The notes below the pieces were generated by a model that was not told the origin of the DNA, did no database searches, and saw only the letters and a list, made by a program, of their open reading frames with translations. Source: Rhodovulum robiginosum (GTDB lineage Bacteria > Pseudomonadota > Alphaproteobacteria > Rhodobacterales > Rhodobacteraceae). From it: a DNA stretch of 64,000 nucleotides. Shown here one piece after another: positions 24,889 to 34,347 of the stretch (within the stretch, counting starts at the first letter, position 1; each line of letters begins with the position of its first letter). The stretch covers positions 339,594 through 403,593 of the forward strand of contig NZ_RWGU01000050.1 in assembly GCF_003944755.1 (NCBI RefSeq), read 5' to 3'. The position numbers and the translations under genes were made by a program.

Positions 24889-27132
24889 TCAGTCGCGCCG
24901 CCTCAGCCAGTCCATCACCGCGGGCCGCACCGATTGTGCGCCCGAGGCCCGCGCCGCGTCGATCACCGCGCGCGCCTCGGCAAGGCTCGACTTTCTGAGC
25001 ATGTGCTTGACCGGCCCGATCGAGGCCGGGCGCATCGACAGCGCCTTGAGGCCGATGGCGGCAAAGCACAACGCCTCGACCGGCCGCCCCGCATCCTCGC
25101 CGCAATAGGAGAGCGGCGTGCCTGTGTCGGTGCAGCGTTCCACGATCTGTTCGAGGAAGGTCAGGAAGCTGACGTTCAGCGTGTCGTAGCGCCGGCGCAC
25201 GCGCTCGTTCTCGCGGTCGGCGGCAAAGAAGAACTGTTTCAGGTCGTTGCCGCCGATCGAGATGAAATCGGCCATCTCGAAGAACTGCCGCGGCGCGAAG
25301 GCGATCGAGGGGGTTTCCAGCATCGCCCCGATATCGACCTTCGAGGGCAGGACGCGGCCCAGCCGTTCCTCGCGCTCCAGCTCGCGCAGCAGGTGGTCGC
25401 GGGCCAGCCGGAACTCGTCGAGCTGCGCGATGAACGGGAACATCACCGTCAGCGGGCGCCCGTCGGCCGCGCGGATCAGCGCCTGCAACTGCATACGTAA
25501 CATGCCGGGCCGGTCCAGCCCGACCCGGATCGCCCGCCAGCCCATCGCCGGGTTGGGCTCTTCGGTGGGCTTCATGAAGGGCACAACCTTGTCCGAGCCG
25601 ATATCGAGCGTGCGGAATACCACACGCTTGCCGTTGGCCGCATCCATGACGCGGGCGTAAAGCGCGGCAAGCTCGGACCGGCGCGGCACCTTGGAGCGGG
25701 TCAGGAACTGCAGCTCGGTGCGGAAAAGGCCCACCCCCTCGGCGCCCGAGCCCTCCAGCGAGGGCAAGTCGGCCATCAGCCCGGCATTCATGTGCAGCCC
25801 TACCACATGGCCGCAGGTGGTCTTGGCGGGCTTGTTGCGGATCGAGGCGTAGCGGCGCTGGGCCTTGGCCCGCATCGCCATCTTGTCGCCAAAGGCCTTT
25901 TGCACCGTCTCCTCGGGGCGCAGGTGCACCGTGCCCTGTTCGCCATCGACCAGGATGCAATCGCCGTTCAGCGCCTCGGTGGTGATCCGCTCGGCATGGA
26001 TGATCAGCGGGATTGCCAGCGCGCGGGCGACGATCGCCGCGTGGCTGCCGACCGAGCCCTCCTCCAGCACGATGCCGCGGAGCGACCGGCCGTAATCCAG
26101 CAACTCTCCGGGGCCGATATTGCGCGCGATCAGGATCGGGTCGGAGGGCCGCTCGGCCCCGGTCTTTTCACCCTGGCCGGTGAGGATTCGCAGCAGGCGG
26201 TTCGACAGGTCGTCGAGATCGTGCAGCCGCTCGCGCAGGTAGGGGTCGGGCACGGTCTGCATCCGCGCCCGCGCTGCCGATTGCTCTTTCTCCACCGCGG
26301 CCTCGGCCGACAGGCCGCGGGAGATATCCTCTTCCATGCGGCGCATCCAGCCGCGGGAATTGGCGAACATCCGGTAGGTTTCCAAGACCTGAAGCTGCTC
26401 CTTGTCGCCGTCGGATGCAGAGTTCAGCATCTCGTCGACCGAAACGCGCAACTGGTCTACGGCGCGATTCAGGCGGTCGAGCTCGGCGTCGGGGTCGTCG
26501 GCGATGGGGTTGGTCACGACCACCCGCGGCTCGTGCAGCCAGACATGGCCCGACGCGACACCCTCTTGCGCGACGGTGCCGCGATAGATCGCCGGGCGCT
26601 GGTGCAGCGCCGACAGCGCCTCGCCCTCGCCGACGAAGGCGCCCAGCTCGGTCATCTCGGCCAGCACCATGGCGACGACTTCCAGCGCGTAAAGCTCGTC
26701 TTCGGAATACTGCCGGCCGTCTTTCGACTGGACGACCAGCACCCCCAGCCGTTCGCCAAGACGCTGGATCGGCACGCCGAGGAAGGACGAGAAGATCTCT
26801 TCGCCGGTCTCGGGCATGTAGCGAAAGCCGCGCTCCTGCGGCGCGTTGCCGGTGTTGATCGGCCGCGTGGTCTTGGCTACCCGGCCGACCAGCCCTTCGC
26901 CGACCCTCAGCCGGGTCTGGTGCACGGATTCGGGCTTGAGCCCCTCTGTCGCGCAAAGCTCCAGCGTGTCGGTGTCACGAAACAGGTAGATCGAGCAGAC
27001 ATCGGTCCCCATCTGCGCGGCGATGATCGATGTGATGCGGTCAAGCCGTTCCTGCCCCGCGCCGGGTTCGGCCAGGGTTTCGCGCAAACGTCTGAGCAGT
27101 TTGCGGCTGGCGCTTTCGGTTTCCTCGGGCAT
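24889..27132 (-). CDS. ptsP: Nitrogen-PTS enzyme I (EI-Ntr, PtsP)
   Basis: A 747-residue protein: N-terminal GAF domain (about 28-165), then the phosphoenolpyruvate-protein phosphotransferase. The phosphorylated histidine is H364 in GSVGSHAAIVAR, and the C-terminal PEP-binding barrel has LFRTELQF and the active-site Cys in SYCGEDAG. It starts the regulatory nitrogen phosphotransfer chain (PtsP, NPr, PtsN), whose GAF domain senses glutamine in other proteobacteria. It lies 9 bases after lysC on the same strand, a common alphaproteobacterial arrangement as I recall. Confidence 0.96.
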   Translation of the reverse strand: MPEETESASRKLLRRLRETLAEPGAGQERLDRITSIIAAQMGTDVCSIYLFRDTDTLELCATEGLKPESVHQTRLRVGEGLVGRVAKTTRPINTGNAPQERGFRYMPETGEEIFSSFLGVPIQRLGERLGVLVVQSKDGRQYSEDELYALEVVAMVLAEMTELGAFVGEGEALSALHQRPAIYRGTVAQEGVASGHVWLHEPRVVVTNPIADDPDAELDRLNRAVDQLRVSVDEMLNSASDGDKEQLQVLETYRMFANSRGWMRRMEEDISRGLSAEAAVEKEQSAARARMQTVPDPYLRERLHDLDDLSNRLLRILTGQGEKTGAERPSDPILIARNIGPGELLDYGRSLRGIVLEEGSVGSHAAIVARALAIPLIIHAERITTEALNGDCILVDGEQGTVHLRPEETVQKAFGDKMAMRAKAQRRYASIRNKPAKTTCGHVVGLHMNAGLMADLPSLEGSGAEGVGLFRTELQFLTRSKVPRRSELAALYARVMDAANGKRVVFRTLDIGSDKVVPFMKPTEEPNPAMGWRAIRVGLDRPGMLRMQLQALIRAADGRPLTVMFPFIAQLDEFRLARDHLLRELEREERLGRVLPSKVDIGAMLETPSIAFAPRQFFEMADFISIGGNDLKQFFFAADRENERVRRRYDTLNVSFLTFLEQIVERCTDTGTPLSYCGEDAGRPVEALCFAAIGLKALSMRPASIGPVKHMLRKSSLAEARAVIDAARASGAQSVRPAVMDWLRRRD

Positions 27133-27141
27133 CCGGCCCCG

Positions 27142-28380
27142 TCAGGCTGCGTGTTCCAATCCGAACGCATCATGGAGGGCTTGCACCGCAAGTTCCATAT
27201 ATTTCCGGTCGATCAGAACCGAGATTTTTATCTCGGAGGTTGTGATGACCTTGATGTTGATGCCCTCCTTGGCGAGTGCGTCGAACATTTTCGAGGCCAC
27301 GCCGGCATGGCTGCGCATGCCGATGCCGACGACCGAGATCTTGGCGACATCGGTATCGGCGACGAGTTCGTGGAAATTGATGTCGCCATTGGTGCGCGCA
27401 TCCTCCATCGCCTTCTGGGCGCGGGCGACCTGGTTGACCGGGCAGGAAAAGGTCATGTCGGTGCGCCCCTCTTCCGAGATGTTCTGCACGATCATGTCGA
27501 CATTCACGCCCGCGCTGGCCAGCGGCCCGAAGATCGCGGCGGCGATGCCGGGCCGGTCGGCGACCGAGATCAGCGTCATCTTCGCCTCGTCGCGCTGATA
27601 GGCGATGCCCGAGACCACGTTCTGTTCCATGATGTCCTCCTCGTCGCAGACCAGCGTACCCGAATGTTCGTCGTTGTCCTCGAAGCTCGACAGCACGCGC
27701 AGGCGTACCTTGTAGCGCATCGCCAGCTCGACCGAGCGGGTCTGCAGAACCTTGGCGCCGAGGCTGGCCAGTTCGAGCATTTCCTCGAAGGCGATCTTGT
27801 CCAGCTTGCGCGCCTTGTCCTCGATCCGCGGGTCGGTGGTGTAGACCCCGTCGACATCGGTGTAGATGTCGCAGCGGATCGCGTCGAAAGCGGCGGCAAA
27901 GGCCACCGCCGTGGTGTCCGAACCGCCCCGGCCCAGCGTCGTGATACGCCCCTCGGGGCTGAGCCCCTGAAAGCCCGCGATCACCGCCACCTTCATGCCC
28001 TCGGCGAATTTTGCGTCGATATTGGCGCGCGGAATGTCCTCGATCCGCGCCGTGGAATGGGCCGAGGTCGTCTGCACCGGCACCTGCCAGCCCTGCCAGC
28101 TGCGTGCCGGCACGTCCATTTCCTGCAAGGTCAGCGACATCAGCCCGGCGGTGACGTTCTCGCCGGAGCTGACCACCGCGTCGTATTCGCGGGCGTCGAA
28201 CATCGGCGAGGTCTGCTCGACCCAGCCGACCAGTTCATTGGTCTTGCCCGACATGGCCGAGACGATGACGATCACCTCGTGCCCGCGCTCGACCTCGCGC
28301 TTCACCTTTTCGGCGGCGTTCTTGATCCGCGCCAGATCGGCCACGGACGTGCCGCCGAATTTCATCACCAGAAGCGGCAT
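27142..28380 (-). CDS. lysC: Aspartate kinase
   Basis: A 412-residue aspartokinase that phosphorylates aspartate in the first step toward lysine, threonine and methionine. It starts MPLLVMKFGGTSVAD, has the GRGGSDTTAVA segment (near residue 155), and ends in two ACT domains (about 265-405) expected to bind the feedback inhibitors. The length is that of a monofunctional class enzyme. GGGGCGATC precedes the ATG. ptsP follows after 9 bases, so the two share a transcript. Confidence 0.97.
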   Translation of the reverse strand: MPLLVMKFGGTSVADLARIKNAAEKVKREVERGHEVIVIVSAMSGKTNELVGWVEQTSPMFDAREYDAVVSSGENVTAGLMSLTLQEMDVPARSWQGWQVPVQTTSAHSTARIEDIPRANIDAKFAEGMKVAVIAGFQGLSPEGRITTLGRGGSDTTAVAFAAAFDAIRCDIYTDVDGVYTTDPRIEDKARKLDKIAFEEMLELASLGAKVLQTRSVELAMRYKVRLRVLSSFEDNDEHSGTLVCDEEDIMEQNVVSGIAYQRDEAKMTLISVADRPGIAAAIFGPLASAGVNVDMIVQNISEEGRTDMTFSCPVNQVARAQKAMEDARTNGDINFHELVADTDVAKISVVGIGMRSHAGVASKMFDALAKEGINIKVITTSEIKISVLIDRKYMELAVQALHDAFGLEHAA

Positions 28381-28447
28381 GATCGCCCCGTTTGTCGCTT
28401 GTTCCCGGTCCGGCTCGCTCTAGGGGAAGCCCGGCGCGAGGGCAAGG

Positions 28448-29128
28448 TCAATAGGGGTGGTCGCGGCCATCCCAGGTTTCGAAACAGCCGGTGGTCTCCA
28501 GGCTGAGCGCGTCGAAGCGGGCGCTCAGGCCCGCGGCGGCCTCTTGCACCGATATCTCGGCCCCCGCCCCGCCCATGTCGGTGCGCACCCAGCCGGGATG
28601 GTAGATGCCCACCGCGATGCCCAGATCGCGCAGGTCGGCGGCGAGGTTCAGCCCCAGGTTCAGCGCCGCGGCCTTGGAGGCGCGGTAGACGTAAGACCCG
28701 CCCGGCCCCCGCCGCTGTGCCGCCCGCGTGTCAGAGCCCATCTGCGACGAGATCACCGCGATCTTGGGCGCCTCGGACAGTTGGAGATTGGGCAGCAGGC
28801 TCTGCACCGTCAGGAACACGCCGGTCACATTCGTGGCGAAGGTCTCGGCCCACATCTCGGGCGGGTAGCCGTCGGCGAGGCTCTGGCCCTTGTCTGGATA
28901 GACGCCGGCATTGCAGACCAGCAGATCGACCGCCCGCCCGTCGAGGGTGCGGGCCAGCGCGCGGTGGCTGCCGGGCGCGGTCACGTCGAGATGCGCCCAT
29001 TCCGCGCCGGCCACCTCGGGCCCGCTGCCATCGCGCGAGGTGCCGATGACCGGCCGCCCGGCGGCGGCGTAGCCTTTCACAAGCTCCAGCCCGATGCCGC
29101 GGGTCGCGCCGGTGATGAAAACGCACAT
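28448..29128 (-). CDS. Short-chain dehydrogenase/reductase
   Basis: A 226-residue SDR with the nucleotide-binding TGATRGIG (residues 6-13), NAG in VCNAGVYP, and a catalytic YRASK motif about 155 preceded by SSQMGS. Members of this sub-group act on carbonyl substrates with NAD(P)H; no specific substrate can be named. It lies between lysC and a DUF1178 gene on the same strand, 14 bases after the latter's stop, so the two are probably co-transcribed. Confidence 0.88.
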   Translation of the reverse strand: MCVFITGATRGIGLELVKGYAAAGRPVIGTSRDGSGPEVAGAEWAHLDVTAPGSHRALARTLDGRAVDLLVCNAGVYPDKGQSLADGYPPEMWAETFATNVTGVFLTVQSLLPNLQLSEAPKIAVISSQMGSDTRAAQRRGPGGSYVYRASKAAALNLGLNLAADLRDLGIAVGIYHPGWVRTDMGGAGAEISVQEAAAGLSARFDALSLETTGCFETWDGRDHPY

Positions 29129-29142
29129 GCCCCGCGTTCCGT

Positions 29143-29583
29143 TCAGTTGGTCTTGCGCCGGGGCGCAAAGGGCAGGGGGGCGACGGGTACGCCCTCGTCG
29201 ATCAGCTTTTTCGCCTCGTCGAGCCGGGCCTCGCCGTAGATCGGCCGTTCGGGCGCCGCGCCGTCATGGATGTCGCGCGCCTCTTGCGCGAAGCGCAGGC
29301 CGACATACTCGGCGTTTTGCTCCACCTTCCTTCGCAGTTCGGCCAGGGCCTGTTCGGCGGGCGAGGCCGGGGCCGAAAGCGGCCGCTCGGGGGGCGCAGA
29401 GCCGGGTGTGCCGGCCTCGCCGGTTGCGACGCGTGGCGCCATCAGCCCCTTTTCCACCCCACCGCCGCCGCAGACCGCGCAGCTGACCATGCCGCGCGCC
29501 ATCAGATTGTCGAAGGCGTCGGCGGACTGGAACCAGCTGTCGAAGCGGTGGCCTTTCGCGCAGGTGAGGTTGTAGCGGATCAT
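29143..29583 (-). CDS. DUF1178 family protein
   Basis: A 146-residue protein with an N-terminal CxxGH and later CAVCGGGGVEKG, a likely zinc ribbon made by two Cys pairs (MIRYNLTCAKGHRFDSWFQ). The rest is a helical C-terminal part with a RIYGEAR-like PIYGEARLDEAKKLIDEG signature, all typical of DUF1178. Function is unknown. The ATG at 29583 gives the family's usual start; the open frame further upstream is not supported. Confidence 0.88.
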   Translation of the reverse strand: MIRYNLTCAKGHRFDSWFQSADAFDNLMARGMVSCAVCGGGGVEKGLMAPRVATGEAGTPGSAPPERPLSAPASPAEQALAELRRKVEQNAEYVGLRFAQEARDIHDGAAPERPIYGEARLDEAKKLIDEGVPVAPLPFAPRRKTN

Positions 29584-29872
29584 CGCGGAAATCCCGTGGC
29601 GTGGATGTCCCAGTAGATAAGCAAATGCCGCCCAAATGCAACGCAGCCGCCGGTCTGGATCGTCGCGCCCATCCCGGCGTCGCGCCGCCGCCAGCCGCCC
29701 GCACCAAGGGATTTCGAATGTATGCCCGGCACGAATTTTGCGCCGCGCAGCGGCATGCGAAATCCGCCCAAGGGCCCGGCGCGCGCCCGCAGACGCCCGG
29801 CGCGGCCCGTCGCGGGCTTGACCGCCGCGTTCGCAGCGATACCTCACGTTCTGTCACCAGCCGGAGCCACCG

Positions 29873-30394
29873 ATGCGCCTGTTTGCCGCCCTCATGATCG
29901 TGATTGCCACCGCCCTGCCGTCGTCGGCGCGCGAAAGCTTCAGCTTTGCCTCGATCGATGGTGGCGAGATCTCGCTTGACGATTACGCAGGCCGCCCGGT
30001 GCTGGTGGTCAACACCGCCTCGCGGTGCGGCTTCACCCCGCAATACGATGACCTGCAGACGCTGCACGAGCGCTACGGGCCGAAGGGCCTTCTGGTGCTT
30101 GCCGTGCCCTCCGACGATTTCCGGCAAGAGCTGTCCAGCGAGCAAGAGGTCAAGGATTTCTGCGACACCAATTTCGGCCTCACCTTGCCGATGACGGAGA
30201 TCACCCATGTCAAGGGCAAGGGCGCGCACCCGTTCTACCGCTGGCTGGCCAAGTCGAAGCGGTGGGAGCCGGGTTGGAACTTCAACAAGGTCCTGCTTGA
30301 TGGTGACGGCGAGGTCGTCGTGACCTACGGGTCGTTTCTCAAGCCCACCGCGCCCAAACTGACCCGCAAGATCGAGCAGTTGCTGGCGCAGTGA
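29873..30394 (+). CDS. Exported glutathione-peroxidase-family protein
   Basis: A 173-residue thiol peroxidase of the GPx family with a predicted signal peptide (MRLFAALMIVIATALPSSA), so it should act in the periplasm on hydroperoxides. The peroxidatic Cys is in NTASRCGFTPQY, the Gln in FRQEL and the Trp/Asn in WNFNKVL complete the active site. The second Cys usually found in FPCNQF is replaced (VPSDDF), so recycling may differ. GGAG lies 7 bases before the ATG. The stop overlaps the GTG start of the deacetylase gene. Confidence 0.88.
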   Translation: MRLFAALMIVIATALPSSARESFSFASIDGGEISLDDYAGRPVLVVNTASRCGFTPQYDDLQTLHERYGPKGLLVLAVPSDDFRQELSSEQEVKDFCDTNFGLTLPMTEITHVKGKGAHPFYRWLAKSKRWEPGWNFNKVLLDGDGEVVVTYGSFLKPTAPKLTRKIEQLLAQ

Positions 30395-31506
30395 GCGTGC
30401 CCCGGCTGATCGGATCGGAGATCTTCCGCCGGTCCGGCTATGGCGCCTGGCACCCGCTCAGGGTGCCGCGCGTGTCCACGGTGCTCGACCTCAGCCGCGC
30501 GCTGGGCTGGCTGCCGTCGGACCGCTACATCGTCGCGCCCCGCGCCAAGCCTGCGGCATTGACGCTGTGGCACAGCCCCGACTACATCGCGGCGCTCGAA
30601 CGCGCCGAGGCGGCGCAGGCGGTCAGCGAGGCCGAGCGCGGCCGGTACGGGCTGGGCACCCCGTCCAACCCGGTTTTCCCAGAGATGTACCGCCGCCCCG
30701 CCACCGGCGCCGGCGGGTCGCTGCTGGCGGGAGAGCTGCTGGCAAAGGGCGGCGTGATCTACCACCCGGCGGGCGGCACCCATCACGGGATGCCGGCGCG
30801 GGCCGGTGGGTTTTGCTACCTCAACGACCCGGTGCTGGCGATCCTGTCGCTCAGGCGCGCGGGCGTCGGGCGTATCGCCTATGTGGATATCGACGCGCAC
30901 CACCCCGACGGGGTGGAAGTGGCCTTTGCCGACGATCCCCAAACGCTGATGATCTCGGTCCACGAGGAACGGCGCTGGCCCTTTACCGGCGGGTTGCAGG
31001 ACCGCGGCGGCGGCAACGTGTTCAACCTGCCGGTGCCGCGGGACTTTAACGATACCGAGATGGCAGCGGTGCTGGACCGGCTGATCCTGCCCCGCGTGGC
31101 GGCCTTTCGCCCCGAGGCGGTGGTGCTGCAATGCGGGGCCGACGCGGTGGAGGAAGACCCGCTCAGCCGATTGTCGCTGTCGAACAACGCGCATTGGGCG
31201 GTGGTGGCGGCGCTGGCGCCTCTCAGCCCGCGCTACCTGGTGCTGGGCGGCGGCGGCTATAACCCGTGGTCGGTGGGCCGGCTCTGGACGGGCGTCTGGG
31301 CCACGCTGAACGGGCTCGACATTCCCGACCGCCTGCCCGAGGCTGGGGCGGCCGTGCTGAGGGGCCTGTCCTGGACCGGCAGCCGCCGGGGCAAGGCGCC
31401 CCCCGCGCACTGGTTCGACACGCTGCGCGACGCGCCGCGACCGGGGCCGCTACGCGACGAGCTGCGCGACCGCCTGGCGGCGCTTGAGAAACGGGAGCCC
31501 CCATGA
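30391..31506 (+). CDS. Histone-deacetylase-family amidohydrolase (AcuC-like)
   Basis: A 371-residue protein of the arginase/deacetylase fold. The zinc and catalytic motifs are GGTHHGM (two His), DIDAHHPDG (a metal Asp and His), GADAVEEDP (metal Asp) and GGGGYNPW (catalytic Tyr). Family members remove acetyl groups from lysine (AcuC) or small polyamines. The usual HHGDG reads HHPDG here. It starts at GTG inside the GPx stop and overlaps thpR by 4 bases, making a tight three-gene chain. Confidence 0.9.
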   Translation: MSVPRLIGSEIFRRSGYGAWHPLRVPRVSTVLDLSRALGWLPSDRYIVAPRAKPAALTLWHSPDYIAALERAEAAQAVSEAERGRYGLGTPSNPVFPEMYRRPATGAGGSLLAGELLAKGGVIYHPAGGTHHGMPARAGGFCYLNDPVLAILSLRRAGVGRIAYVDIDAHHPDGVEVAFADDPQTLMISVHEERRWPFTGGLQDRGGGNVFNLPVPRDFNDTEMAAVLDRLILPRVAAFRPEAVVLQCGADAVEEDPLSRLSLSNNAHWAVVAALAPLSPRYLVLGGGGYNPWSVGRLWTGVWATLNGLDIPDRLPEAGAAVLRGLSWTGSRRGKAPPAHWFDTLRDAPRPGPLRDELRDRLAALEKREPP

Positions 31507-32057
31507 TCCGCGCCTTCGCCGCGCTCGACATCCCCCAGGCCCAACGGATGGAACTGATGATCGTGCAGCAGGGCCTGCCGGTGCCGCGGCTGGTGCCGCC
31601 CGAGAATTTGCACCTGACGCTGGTCTTCCTCGGCGAGATCGAGGAGTCGGCGCTGGAGGAGGTGCACCTTGCGTGGCAGGCGTTGCGCATGCCGGGCTTC
31701 GAGGTCAGCCTCAGGGGCCTCAGGGGCCTCGGCGTCTTCGGCGGGGGCAAGCCAAGGGCGGTTTATGCCGGCGCGGCCGAGTGCCCCGGGCTGGCCCGCC
31801 TGCAGGCCAAGCTGGAACAGGCCGCGCGCGGCGCGGGCCTGACGCTGGAGCGGCGGCGCTTCGTGCCCCATGTGACGCTGGCGCGTATCAACCGCCCGCT
31901 GGCCGATCCCGAGCGGCTGGAACGCCACCTGGCCATGCGCGCCGATTTCGCCGCGCCGCCCTTCGCGGTGGATCACTTCGCGCTTTACCGTTCCGATCTG
32001 GGCGCGGGCGGTGCGCGCTACGAGGAATTGGCGCGCTACCCGCTAGGCCCTGCCTAA
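31503..32057 (+). CDS. thpR: RNA 2',3'-cyclic phosphodiesterase
   Basis: A 184-residue 2H phosphoesterase with the two catalytic motifs HLTLVFLG (near residue 39) and HVTLARIN (near 122). The family opens 2',3'-cyclic phosphates at RNA ends (ThpR/LigT). Its ATG overlaps the deacetylase stop (ATGA). It converges with the dehydratase gene: the two stops overlap by 4 bases. Confidence 0.92.
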   Translation: MIRAFAALDIPQAQRMELMIVQQGLPVPRLVPPENLHLTLVFLGEIEESALEEVHLAWQALRMPGFEVSLRGLRGLGVFGGGKPRAVYAGAAECPGLARLQAKLEQAARGAGLTLERRRFVPHVTLARINRPLADPERLERHLAMRADFAAPPFAVDHFALYRSDLGAGGARYEELARYPLGPA

Positions 32058-33034
32058 GGGGTCGGCACGCCGCCCTGCAGCACGGTGGCGAACCAGCCGG
32101 TATCGACATTGCCGCCGCACAGAATGACGCCGACCTTCTTGCCGGCCATCCGGTCCTTTTCCTGGCAGAGCGCAGCCAGCGACGCGGCCCCCGCCCCCTC
32201 GGCCACGTTGTGGGTGGCGCGAAACATCAGGCGCATCGCCTCTGCGACCTCCGCGTCGCTGACCGCCACAATCCGCTCGGCCCCCTTGGAATAGACCTCG
32301 AACGCCTCTTTCACCGGCACCCGCACCGCCATGCCGTCGGCGAAGGTCCGGGCGCTGTCGGTCTCGACCAGCCGCCCCGCCTCGGCCGAGCGTTTCGCGC
32401 AGTCGGCGTTTTGCGAGACCACCCCGATGATCTGCGTCTTCAGCCCCAGGGCGTCGCGCGCCGCGATCGTGCCGCAAATGCCTGAGCCGCAGCCGATCGG
32501 CACGTAGACGGCATCGAGATCGGGCCGGGAATGGAACAGCTCCCACGCGTAGCTCGCCACGCCGCGCACCAGCTCCAGGTGGTAGGGCGGCACGGGCATC
32601 AGCCCCTCGGCCGCGGCCACGCGCATCGCCTCGGTCTTGGCGGTGTCGAAATCCGCGCCGTGTTCGATCAGCTCGGCGCCGAAGCCGCGCATCGCGGCGT
32701 TCTTTTCCACCGAATTGCCGTGGGGGACGTAGACCTTTGCGGTCAGCCCGGCCGCGCGCGCCTCGCGCGCCTGGCCCTGCCCGTGATTGCCGCGGGTGGC
32801 GGTGCAGATGCCCGGCACTTCCGGGTGGGCCCGGCGCAGCCAGTCGATGAAGGTGACAGCGCCGCGCAGCTTGAACGCGCCGGTGGGCGTGTGGTTCTCG
32901 TGCTTGACCCAGACCTCGGCGCCGGTCGCCTCGGCCAGTTGCGGCCAGGCGTATTGCGGGGTGGCGGGCATGCGGGAATGAACGAGGGCGGTAGCGGCCT
33001 CGAGCGAGTCGCGGCTGAAAAGCGGCTGGGTCAT
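32054..33034 (-). CDS. Threonine/serine dehydratase-like PLP enzyme
   Basis: A 326-residue fold-type II PLP enzyme. The PLP lysine is in TGAFKLRGA (near residue 50), the substrate/phosphate loops are ATRGNHGQGQA and GCGSGICG, and no ACT regulatory domain follows, unlike biosynthetic IlvA. It therefore looks like a catabolic threonine/serine (or hydroxy-amino-acid) dehydratase. The start at 33034 overlaps the waaA stop by 4 bases, so it is translated after waaA from one transcript. Confidence 0.87.
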   Translation of the reverse strand: MTQPLFSRDSLEAATALVHSRMPATPQYAWPQLAEATGAEVWVKHENHTPTGAFKLRGAVTFIDWLRRAHPEVPGICTATRGNHGQGQAREARAAGLTAKVYVPHGNSVEKNAAMRGFGAELIEHGADFDTAKTEAMRVAAAEGLMPVPPYHLELVRGVASYAWELFHSRPDLDAVYVPIGCGSGICGTIAARDALGLKTQIIGVVSQNADCAKRSAEAGRLVETDSARTFADGMAVRVPVKEAFEVYSKGAERIVAVSDAEVAEAMRLMFRATHNVAEGAGAASLAALCQEKDRMAGKKVGVILCGGNVDTGWFATVLQGGVPTP

Positions 33035-34347
33035 GGGCGTGGTCCGGTTTCGGCATGGGCGGAAAGGGCTGGCAGGCCGGCAAGCTCGCCGATGCGCGTC
33101 ACGAGCGGCGCAAGCCCGGCCTCGCTGTCCTGCATCCGCACGATCACCGCGACCGCGGCCTTGGCCATGCGCGCGCGGGTGCCCCGGTCGAGGTCGAGAC
33201 AGGCCTCGGCCAGCGCGTCGGCGCTGTCGACGCGGCGGCTGGCGCCGGCGGCGGCGAGCGCGGCATAGGCGTCGGCGAAATTCGCAACATGTGGCCCGTG
33301 CAGCAGCGCCGACCCGTGCGAGACGGGCTCGAACGGCGTGTGCCCGCCCTTGTCCACCAGCGACCCGCCGACGAACGTGATCCCGGCCAAGGCGTACCAC
33401 AGCGGCATCTCGCCCATCGTGTCGGCGAGATAGACGGACGTTTCCGGGCCCGGCACCTCGCCCGCGCTGCGCTGGGCGAAGGTCAGGTTCCGAGCCTTGA
33501 TCATCTCGACGATCTCGGGCGCGCGGCGCGGGTGGCGGGGCGCGAGGATCAGCCGCATCGCCGGCCGCCGGGCCAGCGCCTGGGCAAAGCCGCGCAGGAT
33601 CACGCGTTCCTCGCCCTCATGGGTCGAGGCGGCCAGGAGCGTCGCCTCGTGCGGGAAGCGCGGCAGGAGGCTCGCATACTCGGCCTCGTCGTAGGGCAGG
33701 GCGCCGGCGCCGGATTTCAGGCTGACCACCGGGCCCAGCCGCGCCTCGTCGACGCCGAGCGACAGGAACCGTTCCCGCGAGGCCGCATCCTGAGGCGCGA
33801 CATAGGAAAGACGCCCGATCACCCCACGGGCGAGGGACGGAAAGCGCTGCCAGCGGCGCAGGCTGCGCGGCGACATCCGCGCGCCCAGCACCAGAACGGG
33901 GCGCTTGAGATCGGCCATCATCGCCAGGCGGTTCGGCCAAAGCTCGTTCTCGATCACGATCAGCGCCTCGGGCTGCCAGTTGGCCAGGAACCGGCTGAGC
34001 GCCCGCCGGTAGTCGAGCGGCGCAAGCCGCGCGGTGACCCGCGCCAGCCCCCAGCCCGCGACAAGGGCCCGGCCCGTGGCGCTGTTGCAGGTGACCACAA
34101 GTGCCAATTTGGGGTCGCAAGCCAGCATCGCCTCGATCAGCGGGCGGGCCGCCGCGGCCTCGCCGTTCGAGGCCGCATGCACCCAGATCGTGGCACCCTT
34201 GCGTGCCGCCGCCGGGGCGCCGCCGCCCAGCCGCTCGTCCGCCTCGTCGCGCCGGCGCGCCAGGCGCAGCGCGACAACGGGTGCGGCGAGCGTCAGAAGC
34301 AGGCGGTAAACCAGCACGAAAAAGGCCCTCTCGGTTGGATCAGGCAA
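33031..34347 (-). CDS. waaA: Kdo transferase (3-deoxy-D-manno-octulosonate transferase)
   Basis: A 438-residue glycosyltransferase of the WaaA family: an N-terminal membrane anchor (FFVLVYRLLLTLAAPVVALRLA), WVHAASNGEAAAARPLIEAM, ENELWPN, and a C-terminal GGSLVDKGGHTPFEPVSHG signature. It adds Kdo sugars to lipid IVA on the cytoplasmic face of the inner membrane. The motif around residue 55 reads ASNGE where most members have ASVGE. It is the last core-genome gene before the integrated element, with its start facing the element's left end. Confidence 0.94.
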   Translation of the reverse strand: MPDPTERAFFVLVYRLLLTLAAPVVALRLARRRDEADERLGGGAPAAARKGATIWVHAASNGEAAAARPLIEAMLACDPKLALVVTCNSATGRALVAGWGLARVTARLAPLDYRRALSRFLANWQPEALIVIENELWPNRLAMMADLKRPVLVLGARMSPRSLRRWQRFPSLARGVIGRLSYVAPQDAASRERFLSLGVDEARLGPVVSLKSGAGALPYDEAEYASLLPRFPHEATLLAASTHEGEERVILRGFAQALARRPAMRLILAPRHPRRAPEIVEMIKARNLTFAQRSAGEVPGPETSVYLADTMGEMPLWYALAGITFVGGSLVDKGGHTPFEPVSHGSALLHGPHVANFADAYAALAAAGASRRVDSADALAEACLDLDRGTRARMAKAAVAVIVRMQDSEAGLAPLVTRIGELAGLPALSAHAETGPRP

